Positions 7,747 through 16,781 are shown, counted from the first letter of the stretch. The stretch is 64,000 bases of DNA from Bacillota bacterium (GCA_023418915.1 JAEZYU010000089.1:36320-100319), one strand, 5' to 3'. The notes: generated from the sequence alone by a model not told the origin. Translations and numbers: made by a program.

Positions 7747-9867
7747 ATGGAAGAAGTTAATCTTGCTGCAAAATCACTGGCAGACTTGCAGTACATAGCA
7801 AAAATGATGGGCTTGAGAAGTGTTACTAAATACACAAAGGACGAGCTGATCGAGAGGATACACAAGGCTGGTACTAAGGGCGCAAAAAAAACAAAGGAAG
7901 CAGCGGAAAGTAAAGACAGCGAAAATAGCGACGGCAAGGCAACAAAGCCCAAGAGGGGAAGAAAGCCCAAGAAGGTTGACATAAATGAAATGACAGATTC
8001 AGCCGGCGATGATACAAAAGAGAGCACAAAAACCACTTCAGCCGATGAAGCATCGGCTGATAAGGCAATCGTTGGAGAACACGAAGAGAGTGCTATAAAT
8101 AAGGATGATAAGGCTGATTCAACATCTGCAGTTGAAAAAGCTGCAACAGATAATACTGACAAAGAACAAAAAGAAGCGGCTGAAGAGCCGGTCGTATTGA
8201 GAAAGTCAAGAAGGGGCAGGCCCCGCAAAGCATCAAAGGAGTCCGAAAAACAAAGTCAGAAGGACTCAGCTAATAGTGTTCCAGGTGACACACCCAAAGA
8301 AGGCGAAGAGAAAAAGGCACCGGAAGTAGCAAAAGACACCGAAGCGGTACAAAAAAAAGAAGCCGTCTCAGAAACGGAAGCGGCCGCAGAAACCCAGCAG
8401 CGTCAGAGAAGCAGACGTTCGTCAGTTACCGGTAAAGCCGGAGAAAAAGCAGAAAAAATCGTTAAAAAGGATGAGAAGCCTGAGAACACTGTAAAGTATG
8501 CGGAGAAGAAAGAAGCGGAGAAACAACCGGCTGCTGCAGCGGAAGGTGCACAGAAAACTGAAGCTGAAAAGCAGGAGGCACGCAAAGCGGATAATGCAAA
8601 GACTGAAAGCCAGGAGAACGTAAAAACCGCAGCTGAAGAGAGCAAATCTGATGAAAAACCCTCATATAAATCTCATGAACAGCATCAGAAGCGCGAATGG
8701 AACGGTCAGCAGGACAGACAGTACCAGAACGGCATGGAAAGGATAGAAAGCGATGATCCCGTTGAAGGTGTGCTTGAGGTATTGCCCGACGGATACGGCT
8801 TTTTGAGAAGCGACAATTTCCTTTCCGGCACTAAGGATGTATATGTATCACCTTCACAGATCAGAAGGTTTGGGTTGAAGACGGGAGACAAGGTAAAGGG
8901 GAAGGGAAGGATCCCCAAAGAAGGCGAGAAGTTTCAGGCATTGCTATACGTGCAGACTGTAAATGGCGACACACCGGATGTGGCGTCTAAAAGGACACCC
9001 TTTGAATATCTTACACCGATTTTTCCAAATCAGCGTATAACACTTGAAACGGAGCCGAAGGAGCTGTCAACCAGGCTGATCGACCTGATAGCTCCTATAG
9101 GAAGAGGCCAGAGAGGAATGATTGTTTCACCTCCGAAGGCTGGAAAAACCATACTACTTAAAAAAATAGCCAATGCAATCACTACGAATTATCCTGAGAT
9201 AGAGCTGATAGTGTTGCTTATCGATGAAAGGCCTGAGGAAGTAACGGATATGCAGCGTTCTATCAAGGGAGAAATAATATATTCCACCTTCGACAAGGTG
9301 CCGGAGCATCATATAAAGGTGGCGGAAATGGTTCTGGAAAGGGCTCAGCGGCTGGTGGAGCACAAAAAGGATGTAGTAATACTGCTTGACAGCATCACAA
9401 GGCTCGCAAGGGCGTATAACCTGACGATCCCGCCTACTGGAAGAACGCTTTCCGGAGGTCTTGACCCGGGCGCTCTCCACAGCCCTAAGAGATTCTTCGG
9501 CTCAGCCAGGAATATCGAGTTTGGAGGTAGTCTGACTATAATAGCGACTGCGCTAATCGAGACCGGAAGCCGTATGGACGATGTAATATTTGAAGAATTC
9601 AAGGGTACGGGCAATATGGAAATACATCTAGACAGAAAAATGTCAGAGAAGCGCATATTCCCTGCCATCGACATTAACAAGTCGGGTACAAGAAGAGAAG
9701 ATCTGCTGCTCAATCAGAGGGAAATGGAGAGCATCTGGGCTATCAGAAAGGCTATGAGCAACCTTGGCACATCTGATGTCACGGAAATGATCTTAAACAG
9801 GCTTGTGCAGACCAGGGCCAATGAGGACTTCGTAAACAGCATCAATAAATCATTTATTGACAAGTAA
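7747..9867 (+). CDS. rho: transcription termination factor Rho with long charged N-terminal insertion
   Basis: The protein has 706 residues against about 420 in E. coli. Residues 1-40 form the Rho N-terminal SAP-like helix bundle. Residues about 45-330 are low-complexity and rich in Lys, Glu, Ala and Ser. The RNA-binding cold-shock-like domain begins near 336 (PVEGVLEVLPDGYGFLR). The ATPase follows, with Walker A PPKAGKT near 460, Walker B VVILLDSITRLAR near 545, and the conserved SGGLDPGALHSPKRFFG and EFKGTGNMEIHLDR segments. Rho is the hexameric RNA helicase that ends transcription. The insertion carries two AT-hook-like cores, RGRKPKK at 70-76 and RRGRPRK at 155-161. Start ATG follows GGTAGGTGG. 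Confidence 0.97.
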   Translation: MEEVNLAAKSLADLQYIAKMMGLRSVTKYTKDELIERIHKAGTKGAKKTKEAAESKDSENSDGKATKPKRGRKPKKVDINEMTDSAGDDTKESTKTTSADEASADKAIVGEHEESAINKDDKADSTSAVEKAATDNTDKEQKEAAEEPVVLRKSRRGRPRKASKESEKQSQKDSANSVPGDTPKEGEEKKAPEVAKDTEAVQKKEAVSETEAAAETQQRQRSRRSSVTGKAGEKAEKIVKKDEKPENTVKYAEKKEAEKQPAAAAEGAQKTEAEKQEARKADNAKTESQENVKTAAEESKSDEKPSYKSHEQHQKREWNGQQDRQYQNGMERIESDDPVEGVLEVLPDGYGFLRSDNFLSGTKDVYVSPSQIRRFGLKTGDKVKGKGRIPKEGEKFQALLYVQTVNGDTPDVASKRTPFEYLTPIFPNQRITLETEPKELSTRLIDLIAPIGRGQRGMIVSPPKAGKTILLKKIANAITTNYPEIELIVLLIDERPEEVTDMQRSIKGEIIYSTFDKVPEHHIKVAEMVLERAQRLVEHKKDVVILLDSITRLARAYNLTIPPTGRTLSGGLDPGALHSPKRFFGSARNIEFGGSLTIIATALIETGSRMDDVIFEEFKGTGNMEIHLDRKMSEKRIFPAIDINKSGTRREDLLLNQREMESIWAIRKAMSNLGTSDVTEMILNRLVQTRANEDFVNSINKSFIDK

Positions 9868-9888
9868 TACATCAGGGACAAATAGGAC

Positions 9889-9917
9889 TTGATTAACATG
9901 ATTATATGTGTTAGAAT
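9889..9917 (+). promoter_or_regulatory. probable promoter for rpmE
   Basis: TTGATT at 9889-9894 and TAGAAT at 9912-9917 with a 17-base spacer lie just after rho and 71 bases before the rpmE ATG. They would let rpmE be made independently of rho. Confidence 0.5.
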
Positions 9918-9988
9918 ATTTTTTGCTTGTTGCGTGAACAAAATGGCACAATCTATTTTGCAGCAGAGCGAAGGAAGGTGAATCGACG

Positions 9989-10198
9989 ATGAAAGAAAAT
10001 ATCCAGCCGAAGTATGGAGAAGCGGTTTTGAAGTGTGCATGCGGAGAAACTTTTACCACAGGTTCCACGAAAAAGGATCTGCATGTTGAAATATGCTCAA
10101 AATGTCATCCGTTCTTTACCGGAAAGCAGAAGCTTATTGATACCGGCGGACGTGTTGAAAAGTTCAAGAAGAAATACGGTATTACAGACAACGAATAA
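9989..10198 (+). CDS. rpmE: 50S ribosomal protein L31, zinc-binding form
   Basis: The 69-residue protein matches L31 throughout, with CAC at 16-18 and CSKC at 36-39 forming the zinc site of the C+ paralogue. The DTGGRVEKFKKKYG tail is typical. The zinc-free paralogue is the usual stand-in under zinc starvation and is not in this window. Start ATG is preceded by GAAGGAAGGTG. It is followed by a clear terminator at 10275. Confidence 0.97.
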   Translation: MKENIQPKYGEAVLKCACGETFTTGSTKKDLHVEICSKCHPFFTGKQKLIDTGGRVEKFKKKYGITDNE

Positions 10199-10274
10199 GA
10201 GTGCATTGATATATTCTTGATGCAAAATCGATAGGAAATGTAATTTGAAAAACATGTGCAAAAGTGTTAAACTA

Positions 10275-10306
10275 AAGGCTGAATAAATAAGTTCAGTCTT
10301 TTTTTT
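10275..10306 (+). terminator. Rho-independent terminator after rpmE
   Basis: Stem AAGGCTGAA (10275-10283) pairs with TTCAGTCTT (10292-10300), with one G-U pair and an 8-base loop. A run of T follows to 10306. Confidence 0.75.
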
Positions 10307-10310
10307 ATCG

Positions 10311-10338
10311 GTGATAAAAAGAGCTTGCTCTTTATCAC
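10311..10338. other. perfect-arm hairpin upstream of yqhQ
   Basis: GTGATAAA...GAGC pairs with GCTCTTTATCAC across a 2-base loop and a 2-base bulge. It has no T-run after it. It directly follows the rpmE terminator and may be a second transcript-end structure or lie in the yqhQ leader. Confidence 0.4.
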
Positions 10339-10434
10339 ACGAAGGCTAAAGACTGCAGCCAGGCACGAGGCATTTTGCATGCGGCCGGAAGGGCATGTCC
10401 CTGTTATGGCGTATATGGATCAGAGGAGATTTTT

Positions 10435-11361
10435 ATGAAAAAGACGAGCATAGGAGGTCAGGCGCTGCTGGAAGGGCTCCTGATGATGGGACCGGAGAAA
10501 ATTGCTATAGCGGTACGCAAGCCCGACGGAGAGATAGTTATCGATAAAAAGCCTGCGCCTAAAAAAACTCCGGTGACAAAAATACCTTTGGTTAGAGGGT
10601 CTGTCAACCTTTTCAGGCAAATGATCGTTGGCGTGAAGGCGCTGATGTACTCTGCCGATTTTGTAGAGCTTGAGGATGAAAAAGATAAAGAACCGTCCAA
10701 ATTCGATGCTTTTATAGAAAAACTGTTCAAGGATAAGGGCAAGGATGCTGTCATATACGTGTCAGTCATTTTGTCGCTGGCGTTGAGCATAGGACTGTTC
10801 ATATTATTGCCCAATCTTGTGGCCAGCCTTTTCAGCCTGCAAAAGGAAGGGTCAGGTGTAATACTTTACAATCTGGTGGAAGGCCTTATAAGGATACTGA
10901 TATTCTTCGCATACATTTATCTGGCTACGATGCTCAACGATATAAAAAGAGTATGGCAGTATCATGGTGCAGAGCATAAAACGATACACTGTTATGAGCA
11001 CGAAGAAGAGCTGACTGTGGAAAATGTCAGGAAATACTCCACCAAGCATCCGCGCTGCGGGACATCATTCCTCTTTCTGGTCATGGTGATCAGCATCCTC
11101 GTATTTTCATTGATGGGCTGGCATAATGCATTCATCAACGTTCTGTTAAGGCTTCTTATGATACCGGTGGTAGCAGGGGTGGCATACGAGGTGCAAAGAT
11201 TTGCAGGCAGGCACACGGATTGGCTGGCAATGAGGATAGTGAGTGCACCGGGCATGCTGTTCCAGTACCTGACCACAAGAGAGCCGGATGATTCGCAGAT
11301 AGAGGTTGCCATAGCTGCCATGGAAAGTGTCCTGGTGGATAATGATTCGGACAAATGGTGA
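10435..11361 (+). CDS. yqhQ: DUF1385 family membrane protein (YqhQ-like)
   Basis: The 308-residue protein opens with the family signature GGQALLEGLLMMGP and contains the conserved YHGAEHKTIHCYEHEEELT segment and HPRCGTSFL. It has three or four membrane spans between about residues 100 and 260. The function of the family is not established. I chose ATG at 10435 because GAGGAG lies 8 bases upstream; an in-frame codon at 10375 would add 20 poorly conserved residues. It usually sits between rpmE and prmC in Clostridia, as here. Confidence 0.9.
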   Translation: MKKTSIGGQALLEGLLMMGPEKIAIAVRKPDGEIVIDKKPAPKKTPVTKIPLVRGSVNLFRQMIVGVKALMYSADFVELEDEKDKEPSKFDAFIEKLFKDKGKDAVIYVSVILSLALSIGLFILLPNLVASLFSLQKEGSGVILYNLVEGLIRILIFFAYIYLATMLNDIKRVWQYHGAEHKTIHCYEHEEELTVENVRKYSTKHPRCGTSFLFLVMVISILVFSLMGWHNAFINVLLRLLMIPVVAGVAYEVQRFAGRHTDWLAMRIVSAPGMLFQYLTTREPDDSQIEVAIAAMESVLVDNDSDKW

Positions 11362-11424
11362 CAGACGAACGAGTCTTTGTAAGTGATTTTAGCGGGAAGC
11401 ATATATTTTTTATGGTGTAGTCTA

Positions 11425-12273
11425 ATGACCTATAATTGTGCATACAGAAAAGGAATAGAAATTTTAAGAAATGCGGGAATAGAAGCCCCGGCCAACGATG
11501 CCGGGGTTCTGCTATGCCTTGCTGCTAAATGTGACAGAACATTTATTTATGCTCATGGCGACAGAATGCTGGAGGAGGGTGTACGACAGCATTATCAGGA
11601 AATGCTGCGGAAGCGTGCACATGGATATCCGCTGCAGCATATCACAGGAGTGCAGGAATTTATGTCTCTCATATTCGAGGTCAGCCCTGATGTTCTTATC
11701 CCCAGACAGGACACAGAGCTGCTTGTTGAGGCCGTTATCGATACATGCGGAAGCGGCCGTACAGAAATACTCGATATGTGCACGGGTTCAGGCTGTATAG
11801 CTGTCAGCCTCGCATGGCATCTGACCGGCTGCTTTGTAGTAGCAGCTGATATAATGCCGGAGGCTATTCGCATTGCTGCCAAAAATGCAAGTAAAAACGG
11901 TGTTTCCGAAAGGATCTGCTTTATTCAAAGCGATCTTTTTGCTGAAATACCAACAAAGAAATTTGATGTCATCGTATCAAATCCACCGTATATAAGAACG
12001 AGGGATATAGATGGACTAAGGCGTGAAGTAAAGGGTTTTGAGCCTGCCGCGGCATTGGATGGCGGCATCGATGGACTTGCTTTCTATAGAGAGATCATAC
12101 GGAATTCCCCCGCATATCTAAAAAACAGCGGTATGCTGGCTTTTGAAACAGGATATGATCAGGCCGGAGAAGTGGCGGCAATGCTGACCTCAGACGGAAG
12201 ATACCAGGATATCATCATACTTAAGGACCTGGCCGGGATCGACAGAGTCGTGACAGCAAGGCATGTATACTGA
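11425..12273 (+). CDS. prmC: peptide chain release factor N5-glutamine methyltransferase PrmC
   Basis: The 282-residue protein has the N-terminal helical domain of PrmC/HemK and a Rossmann methyltransferase domain. Motif I LDMCTGSGCIAVSLA and the catalytic NPPYI motif are both present. It methylates the Gln of the GGQ motif in release factors, using S-adenosylmethionine. The usual partner prfA does not follow; the next gene is on the opposite strand. ATG at 11425 has only a weak ribosome site. An in-frame GTG at 11383 would add 14 hydrophobic residues not typical of the family. Confidence 0.93.
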   Translation: MTYNCAYRKGIEILRNAGIEAPANDAGVLLCLAAKCDRTFIYAHGDRMLEEGVRQHYQEMLRKRAHGYPLQHITGVQEFMSLIFEVSPDVLIPRQDTELLVEAVIDTCGSGRTEILDMCTGSGCIAVSLAWHLTGCFVVAADIMPEAIRIAAKNASKNGVSERICFIQSDLFAEIPTKKFDVIVSNPPYIRTRDIDGLRREVKGFEPAAALDGGIDGLAFYREIIRNSPAYLKNSGMLAFETGYDQAGEVAAMLTSDGRYQDIIILKDLAGIDRVVTARHVY

Positions 12274-12324
12274 CAACAAAACATGAACATAAACACTTTT
12301 GTCACTGTACGGCATAATGAATAC

Positions 12325-13449
12325 TTACTTTATTTCTAGCAGTGCCATCGTGACATCATCCTGAAGATCGTCTGCACTTTTTATTCCGGCAAATATAAAA
12401 GCCGATTTCTTTATGTCAAGCAGAAGCTTTTTGGGTCTGGAATGGTTGTTGAGCAATATTTCAAGAAGCCTGTCTTCTCCGAATTGCTCGTTGGAATCGT
12501 TTCTCATCTCCAGTATACCGTCTGAATACATAAAGAATTTGTCACCGGGTGTCAGACTTATGATACCGTCCTTATAGCCGGGAGTTTTGAGCCAGTTGCT
12601 GATAGGTATCCCAGGCATCCTCAGCAGTTCGAACCTGTCATTACCGTATACGACAGGCATCACATTTAAACCTGCATTGGAGTACAGCATAGTTTTGCTG
12701 TCCAGATCGATTATTGAATAAAAAATCGTTATGTACAGATCCCTGTCCAGCTTACTCTGATTGAATTCACAGTAAAGCTCCTGTAATGCCTTGGATGGCG
12801 ACAGCTCTTTCTTGTTCAGTGTGGAACGGAGAAAGACTGTCAGCAGCGAGGCTTGTACGCCGTGACCGGATACATCTGCGATATACATGCCAAGATGAGA
12901 GTCATCTATATAGAATATATCAATAAAGTCACCGCCCAGTGACTCGCAGGGCATATATATAATCGAGAAATCCAGCCGCGGATCGTCGAGAGGTCCGGGA
13001 AGAAGGTTGGCCTGCAGCTTTCTGGCCATTTCGACCTCGCTTTTGAGCTTCTGGTTTTGCTCGTGCATTTTATGATAAAGCTTTTTGATCTGGGTAGTCT
13101 CCCGAAGCACTTCTACAGCAGCAATCACTTTACCCTCAGCATTTCTTAGCGGCGAAGACATCACGGAAAAGGTTCTGTCGTTGATGCTTTCCTCTTTCTC
13201 CTGAGAGGTGCCGTCAAATACGGATCTTCTTGAAATACAGTTTTCACAGGGCTCGCTCCTGCCAAGCACCTCATAGCACTTTCTGCCGATGTATTGGGTG
13301 CCAAGACCTTCGGCCATAGCCCTGTTCATATAGATCACTTTGTTTTCAGTATCAACGACTCTGACCCAGTCATACATACCGTTCAGTATGTCCTCTATGA
13401 ATGGTCTGCTGTTTCTCAATGTATCCGTAAAATCACCCCTGTTCAACAT
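12325..13449 (-). CDS. PAS domain plus SpoIIE/RsbU-type PP2C serine phosphatase
   Basis: The 374-residue protein has a PAS domain at about 15-120, a short coiled-coil linker at about 120-155, and a PP2C-like phosphatase domain to the end. The metal-binding motifs are visible: GGDFIDIF, ADVSGHG, SDGILE and a final DDVTM. The PAS domain holds a CYEVLGRSEPCENC segment, seen in PAS domains that may bind a cofactor or sense redox. Such phosphatases dephosphorylate anti-anti-sigma proteins and so control sigma factor release. No partner anti-sigma pair is in the window. The start has no strong ribosome site. Confidence 0.9.
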   Translation of the reverse strand: MLNRGDFTDTLRNSRPFIEDILNGMYDWVRVVDTENKVIYMNRAMAEGLGTQYIGRKCYEVLGRSEPCENCISRRSVFDGTSQEKEESINDRTFSVMSSPLRNAEGKVIAAVEVLRETTQIKKLYHKMHEQNQKLKSEVEMARKLQANLLPGPLDDPRLDFSIIYMPCESLGGDFIDIFYIDDSHLGMYIADVSGHGVQASLLTVFLRSTLNKKELSPSKALQELYCEFNQSKLDRDLYITIFYSIIDLDSKTMLYSNAGLNVMPVVYGNDRFELLRMPGIPISNWLKTPGYKDGIISLTPGDKFFMYSDGILEMRNDSNEQFGEDRLLEILLNNHSRPKKLLLDIKKSAFIFAGIKSADDLQDDVTMALLEIK

Positions 13450-13598
13450 GATATCAGATAAGAAAAGGCATGTAAATCATATAACGAGTATACGAGAGTT
13501 TATTAAGGGAGGCGAAAGATATAAGAGAATGCTGAGAAATGTGTAATAAAAGTACACGCACTGGAAATAATATTTAAAAAAGGTTTTCAGGAGAGATA

Positions 13599-14213
13599 AT
13601 GTCAATCAGGACAGCAGAAAAGCAGCAATATATTAATGCAGGCAGTGTGGCGGCTTTCAAACACTTTACTGACCAATTGCATTCTCGTATCAGCGGTGCA
13701 TTGGAAAAAGGTTCGAAGTCGGTGGTTTTCGTCTGTATCGGCACAGACCGTTCGACCGGGGACAGCCTTGGACCACTCATAGGGTACAAAATATCGGGGC
13801 TGAGAAGCAGGAATGTATTTGTTTATGGCAATTTGGAGAGTCCTGTGCATGCCAAAAATATTGGTGATATTATGAGAAAAGTCGCTGTTGACTGTGAGAA
13901 GCCTTTTGTCATAGCAATAGATGCATGCCTTGGCAGTATGGAGCATGTAGGGCATATCGGTATCGGAGAAGGCCCGATAAAACCAGGATCGGGTGTCAAT
14001 AAGGAGCTCGCTCCTGTCGGAGATATGTTTGTTACAGGAATCGTCAATTTTGGAGGCTTCATGGATTTTCTTGTACTGCAAAACACGAGGCTGTATGTTG
14101 TTATGAAAATAGCGGACCTGATTTCTACGGGAATACGTTATGTCATATGGAGGCTGGAAAAGGACGGAGAGCTTTTTCCGGAGAGCTGGGAGGCCAGAAG
14201 AATACAGACGTGA
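13599..14213 (+). CDS. yyaC: spore protease YyaC family protein (DUF1256)
   Basis: The 204-residue protein matches YyaC-type proteins, with the signature FVCIGTDRSTGDSLGPLIG, then AIDACLG and a central GPIKPGSGVNKELAPVGD segment. The fold is related to the GPR spore protease and hydrogenase maturation proteases. The gene is found in endospore formers, so it is good evidence that this organism sporulates. ATG follows AGGAGAG. It is divergent from the PP2C phosphatase gene. Confidence 0.9.
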   Translation: MSIRTAEKQQYINAGSVAAFKHFTDQLHSRISGALEKGSKSVVFVCIGTDRSTGDSLGPLIGYKISGLRSRNVFVYGNLESPVHAKNIGDIMRKVAVDCEKPFVIAIDACLGSMEHVGHIGIGEGPIKPGSGVNKELAPVGDMFVTGIVNFGGFMDFLVLQNTRLYVVMKIADLISTGIRYVIWRLEKDGELFPESWEARRIQT

Positions 14214-14323
14214 TCTTAGATCGACTGCCAAATATATCAGACATTTCGGCATTATAGCATTATAATAATATAGAATGACAAATTGAAGCCAATGATGTCT
14301 GAATATATATGGGAGGTTTTACA

Positions 14324-14848
14324 ATGAAAAGATCAGGCAAGGTTCTGGGAGGTATACTTATTATTCTTGGTATACTGTTCCTGATGAGAAATTTTAGTAT
14401 ATTCGATCCCCTATGGCGCATCCTTGATCTCGGCTATATCTTGTCAAGATTCTGGCCGTCTCTGTTTCTGATAGTGCCGGGGCTGTTGTTCCACTCAAGT
14501 TATTTTTCAGGGAACAGAGGGAATCCCGGAGTGCTTGTGCCGGGAGGAATACTTCTGGTTCTTGGCATAGTGTTCCAGATAAACATGCTTTTCGGCGGGT
14601 GGCATATCACCTGGCCGCTGATAATATTCTCAGTAGCATTTGGATTATTTGAGCTCTATATTTTTGGCAACAGGGAAAAGGGTCTTCTTATTCCTATTGG
14701 GATCCTGAGCGGACTGTCGTTCATATTCTTTTTCTCGTTCTCGCTCAACATGCTATTAAGCTTCAACACGAAGCCGTTTGCGCTTCCGGTGCTGCTGATA
14801 GGCATCGGTCTGATCGTTTTATCCGGCTCCAGAAAAGGCCGCAGCTGA
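14324..14848 (+). CDS. small integral membrane protein (LiaF/DUF5668-like transmembrane region)
   Basis: The 174-residue protein is almost entirely hydrophobic, with about five or six membrane segments and short loops. The first segment (GKVLGGILIILGILFLMRNF) resembles the N-terminal membrane module of LiaF and DUF5668 proteins. It lacks the soluble C-terminal domain of LiaF. Start ATG at 14324 follows GGGAGG. No specific role can be assigned. It lies between yyaC and rubredoxin without clear co-transcription. Confidence 0.75.
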   Translation: MKRSGKVLGGILIILGILFLMRNFSIFDPLWRILDLGYILSRFWPSLFLIVPGLLFHSSYFSGNRGNPGVLVPGGILLVLGIVFQINMLFGGWHITWPLIIFSVAFGLFELYIFGNREKGLLIPIGILSGLSFIFFFSFSLNMLLSFNTKPFALPVLLIGIGLIVLSGSRKGRS

Positions 14849-14929
14849 AGATTTTTATATTATTTCGTTTATAGATATGTTTCATGGGGAATATAGTTAA
14901 GGATCAAGTTTTTCAAAGGAGATGATATC

Positions 14930-15091
14930 ATGGACAGATATGTTTGCACTGCCTGCGGTTATGTATATGATCCTGCTGAGGGAGATCCCGATGGCGGCAT
15001 TGCGCCGGGAACGCCTTTTGAAGATATCCCGGATGATTGGGTATGCCCGCTGTGTGGTGTAGGTAAGGATATGTTCGAAAAGGAACAATGA
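14930..15091 (+). CDS. rubredoxin
   Basis: A 53-residue protein that matches rubredoxin throughout. The iron ligands are C6-x2-C9 (CTAC) and C39-x2-C42 (CPLC), with YVYDPAEGDPDGGIAPGTPF between. It is a one-electron carrier with a single Fe(Cys)4 site. In anaerobes it commonly feeds electrons to oxygen- and peroxide-reducing enzymes. ATG at 14930 follows AAAGGAG. It is monocistronic, with a terminator 30 bases downstream. Confidence 0.97.
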   Translation: MDRYVCTACGYVYDPAEGDPDGGIAPGTPFEDIPDDWVCPLCGVGKDMFEKEQ

Positions 15092-15120
15092 AGATGTGAA
15101 GCAAACAGGCGAAAAATTAA

Positions 15121-15157
15121 AAAGAGAATCTGTAGCAAAATGGTTACAGATTCTTTT
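15121..15157 (+). terminator. Rho-independent terminator after rubredoxin
   Basis: A 10-bp perfect stem, AGAATCTGTA (15125-15134) with TACAGATTCT (15145-15154), is followed by T residues and preceded by A residues. It may also serve the converging GH5 gene weakly. Confidence 0.75.
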
Positions 15158-15260
15158 GACATTTTGATAAATAAGGTTGATTTTGTTCACTCAGCTTCCA
15201 GCAGCTCTGATCCTGTGAATAATCACAAAGGCGGCCAGTGCGGCAAGAAGCACGTTGCAG

Positions 15261-16370
15261 CTAGCAGCCAGAAGCTGCGGTTTTTTGAAGGAAAGCTTTT
15301 ACAAAAACGCCGTGGTAAGGGGTAGGCTCATAGTTCCAGCTCTGTATGATGCATGGTCCCGCACTGGGGTGAAAGGCCCATGCCGCATAGCTGTATTGAT
15401 GCTTATCGATCCAGTCGAACAATGTTTTGTAATAATTCTTGAAGGTACTCTCGTCAGGCTTTTGTGGATCGTTATCATCAGGCTTGGCACCGAATTCTCC
15501 AACGATCACGGGAAATTTTTCCCCTGTTTTATCAATGAGAGCAGACCAGTTTTTGCTTTTCCATGGGTAGGGATGGGTGTCGTATGCAATGCCATTACCC
15601 TCAGGTGTATCTGTAAGCTTGTATTTATCATTGGTGGCATTGGAAAGATCAAATCCCCAATCCAAACCTCCGACTATTATCAGATTGTTTGCCTCCTGTG
15701 CTCTTATAGCATTAATGAGGGTTTGCATCCCCACAGCATTGTACCTCACATTTTTTTTTGCTCTTGTGTTGTTTTCGGTCACATTTACATCTTCAAATAC
15801 CCTGCCGCCATTCTTCCATACAGACCAGGCTATATCATAGGGTTCATTGTAAAGCCCGAACAGTACATATGGGTGATTTTTGTACTCCTTGGCGACCGAT
15901 TTCCAGAAAACAAGGCTGTTGCCGTCAGGCATCTTATGCTGTCCGGTATGCTTTCCCCATTCGGTCCCTGCATTTGACCAATGCAGGTCGAGCCATAAAT
16001 ATTTGCCCCGATCCTGTGCGATGGCTGCGATATCAGATATCTGTTTTCTGTATGCAGCGCCGTCGTCAGTCTGTGATGAATGGTACCCAAACCAGAAATC
16101 CTGATTCATCGGCAGCCTCACAAGATTGGCCTCCCACCGGTCAAATGCTGCAGCGACGGCTTTCGTAACATCGCCGCTGGCAGTCATCCATTCCAGACCC
16201 GGACAGTTCATGCCGAATAACCGTACTGTTTGACCGTTGTAATCTACGATCCTGTTGCCTTCTGTATGCAGCATATCATCAGTCCCCGCCTTAGCATAAG
16301 TATTTGGTGCCACGTTCAGCAGTAACAGCATTATACATAACGTCAATATAATATATCTTGGTTTATGCAT
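15261..16370 (-). CDS. secreted glycoside hydrolase family 5 (cellulase/endoglucanase-like)
   Basis: The 369-residue protein has a signal peptide (about residues 1-26, ending TYA) followed by one GH5 catalytic domain. The acid/base Glu is E176 in LFGLYNEPYD and the nucleophile Glu is E292 in VIVGEFGA. WLDLHW and DTHPYPW are typical substrate-cleft segments. Family members cut beta-1,4-glucans or mannans; which one cannot be told here. No carbohydrate-binding module or dockerin is present, so it is probably a free enzyme. It stands alone, next to decayed DNA. Confidence 0.9.
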   Translation of the reverse strand: MHKPRYIILTLCIMLLLLNVAPNTYAKAGTDDMLHTEGNRIVDYNGQTVRLFGMNCPGLEWMTASGDVTKAVAAAFDRWEANLVRLPMNQDFWFGYHSSQTDDGAAYRKQISDIAAIAQDRGKYLWLDLHWSNAGTEWGKHTGQHKMPDGNSLVFWKSVAKEYKNHPYVLFGLYNEPYDIAWSVWKNGGRVFEDVNVTENNTRAKKNVRYNAVGMQTLINAIRAQEANNLIIVGGLDWGFDLSNATNDKYKLTDTPEGNGIAYDTHPYPWKSKNWSALIDKTGEKFPVIVGEFGAKPDDNDPQKPDESTFKNYYKTLFDWIDKHQYSYAAWAFHPSAGPCIIQSWNYEPTPYHGVFVKAFLQKTAASGC

Positions 16371-16515
16371 TTTAACCCTTAGGTCAAATATATCTGTTCC
16401 CGGTTATAAAACGCAATTTAGCCTTTTTATGTGAATTTGGATTATGCAATCTTATGAAGGTACATAAATTATATCATACCGGAAAAATTTATCAAAGCCT
16501 CTTGTGTGCAGTGGT

Positions 16516-16781
16516 TTATGTCAAGTAAACGTGGGCTAATTTCTCATTCACCCTGTAGTCTGTATATTCGAACGCCGTTTATCTATTCCGTTCCATATAC
16601 TACATCAGTGTCTGCATTCTCATTAATGGTGACGCCTGCATTCTCATCATACTACATCAGGGTCTGTATTCTCATTAATAGTGACGCCTGCAGTCGTATG
16701 AGGAACTAAAACCACAACCACCCCATCTGTGACCCCGCTTTCCCGGACATCCTGCCTGACCTGTGAAGTGATATTTATCAT
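16516..16781 (-). pseudogene. broken YjbQ/UPF0047 (YugU-like) family gene with an internal 52-bp duplication
   Basis: Read on the minus strand, 16781-16647 encodes MINITSQVRQDVRESGVTDG and continues into VVVVLVPHTTAGVTINENTDPDVV, a clear match to the YjbQ family core. It then hits stop codons. A second copy of AGVTINENADTDVVY follows in another frame, because of a 52-bp tandem duplication. Beyond that, fragments such as TAFEYTDYR and LAHV resemble the next conserved region after further frameshifts. The normal N-terminus and the C-terminal third are missing. Family members are linked to thiamine-phosphate synthase activity. The gene is certainly non-functional. Confidence 0.7.
16598..16690. 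repeat. 52-bp tandem direct repeat inside the YjbQ pseudogene
   Basis: Two copies start at TACTACATCAG, 16598 and 16650. They differ at only a few positions, for example TGTCTGCATT against GGTCTGTATT. The repeat spans the codons for the family's AGVTINEN motif. 52 is not a multiple of 3, so the duplication shifts the frame. Confidence 0.8.

Noticed and set aside
7728..8228. A 166-codon minus-strand frame, rich in Ser, Leu and Phe, across the rho N-terminus
   Set aside because: It mirrors the Lys/Glu/Ala-rich low-complexity coding region of rho and has no independent support.
13602..14252. A 216-codon minus-strand frame opposite yyaC
   Set aside because: The plus strand matches YyaC throughout. 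The antisense frame has no motif or start signal.
16506..16709. A 67-codon plus-strand frame over the tandem repeat
   Set aside because: The minus strand shows a clear YjbQ-family remnant in the same place. The plus-strand frame exists only because of the repeat.
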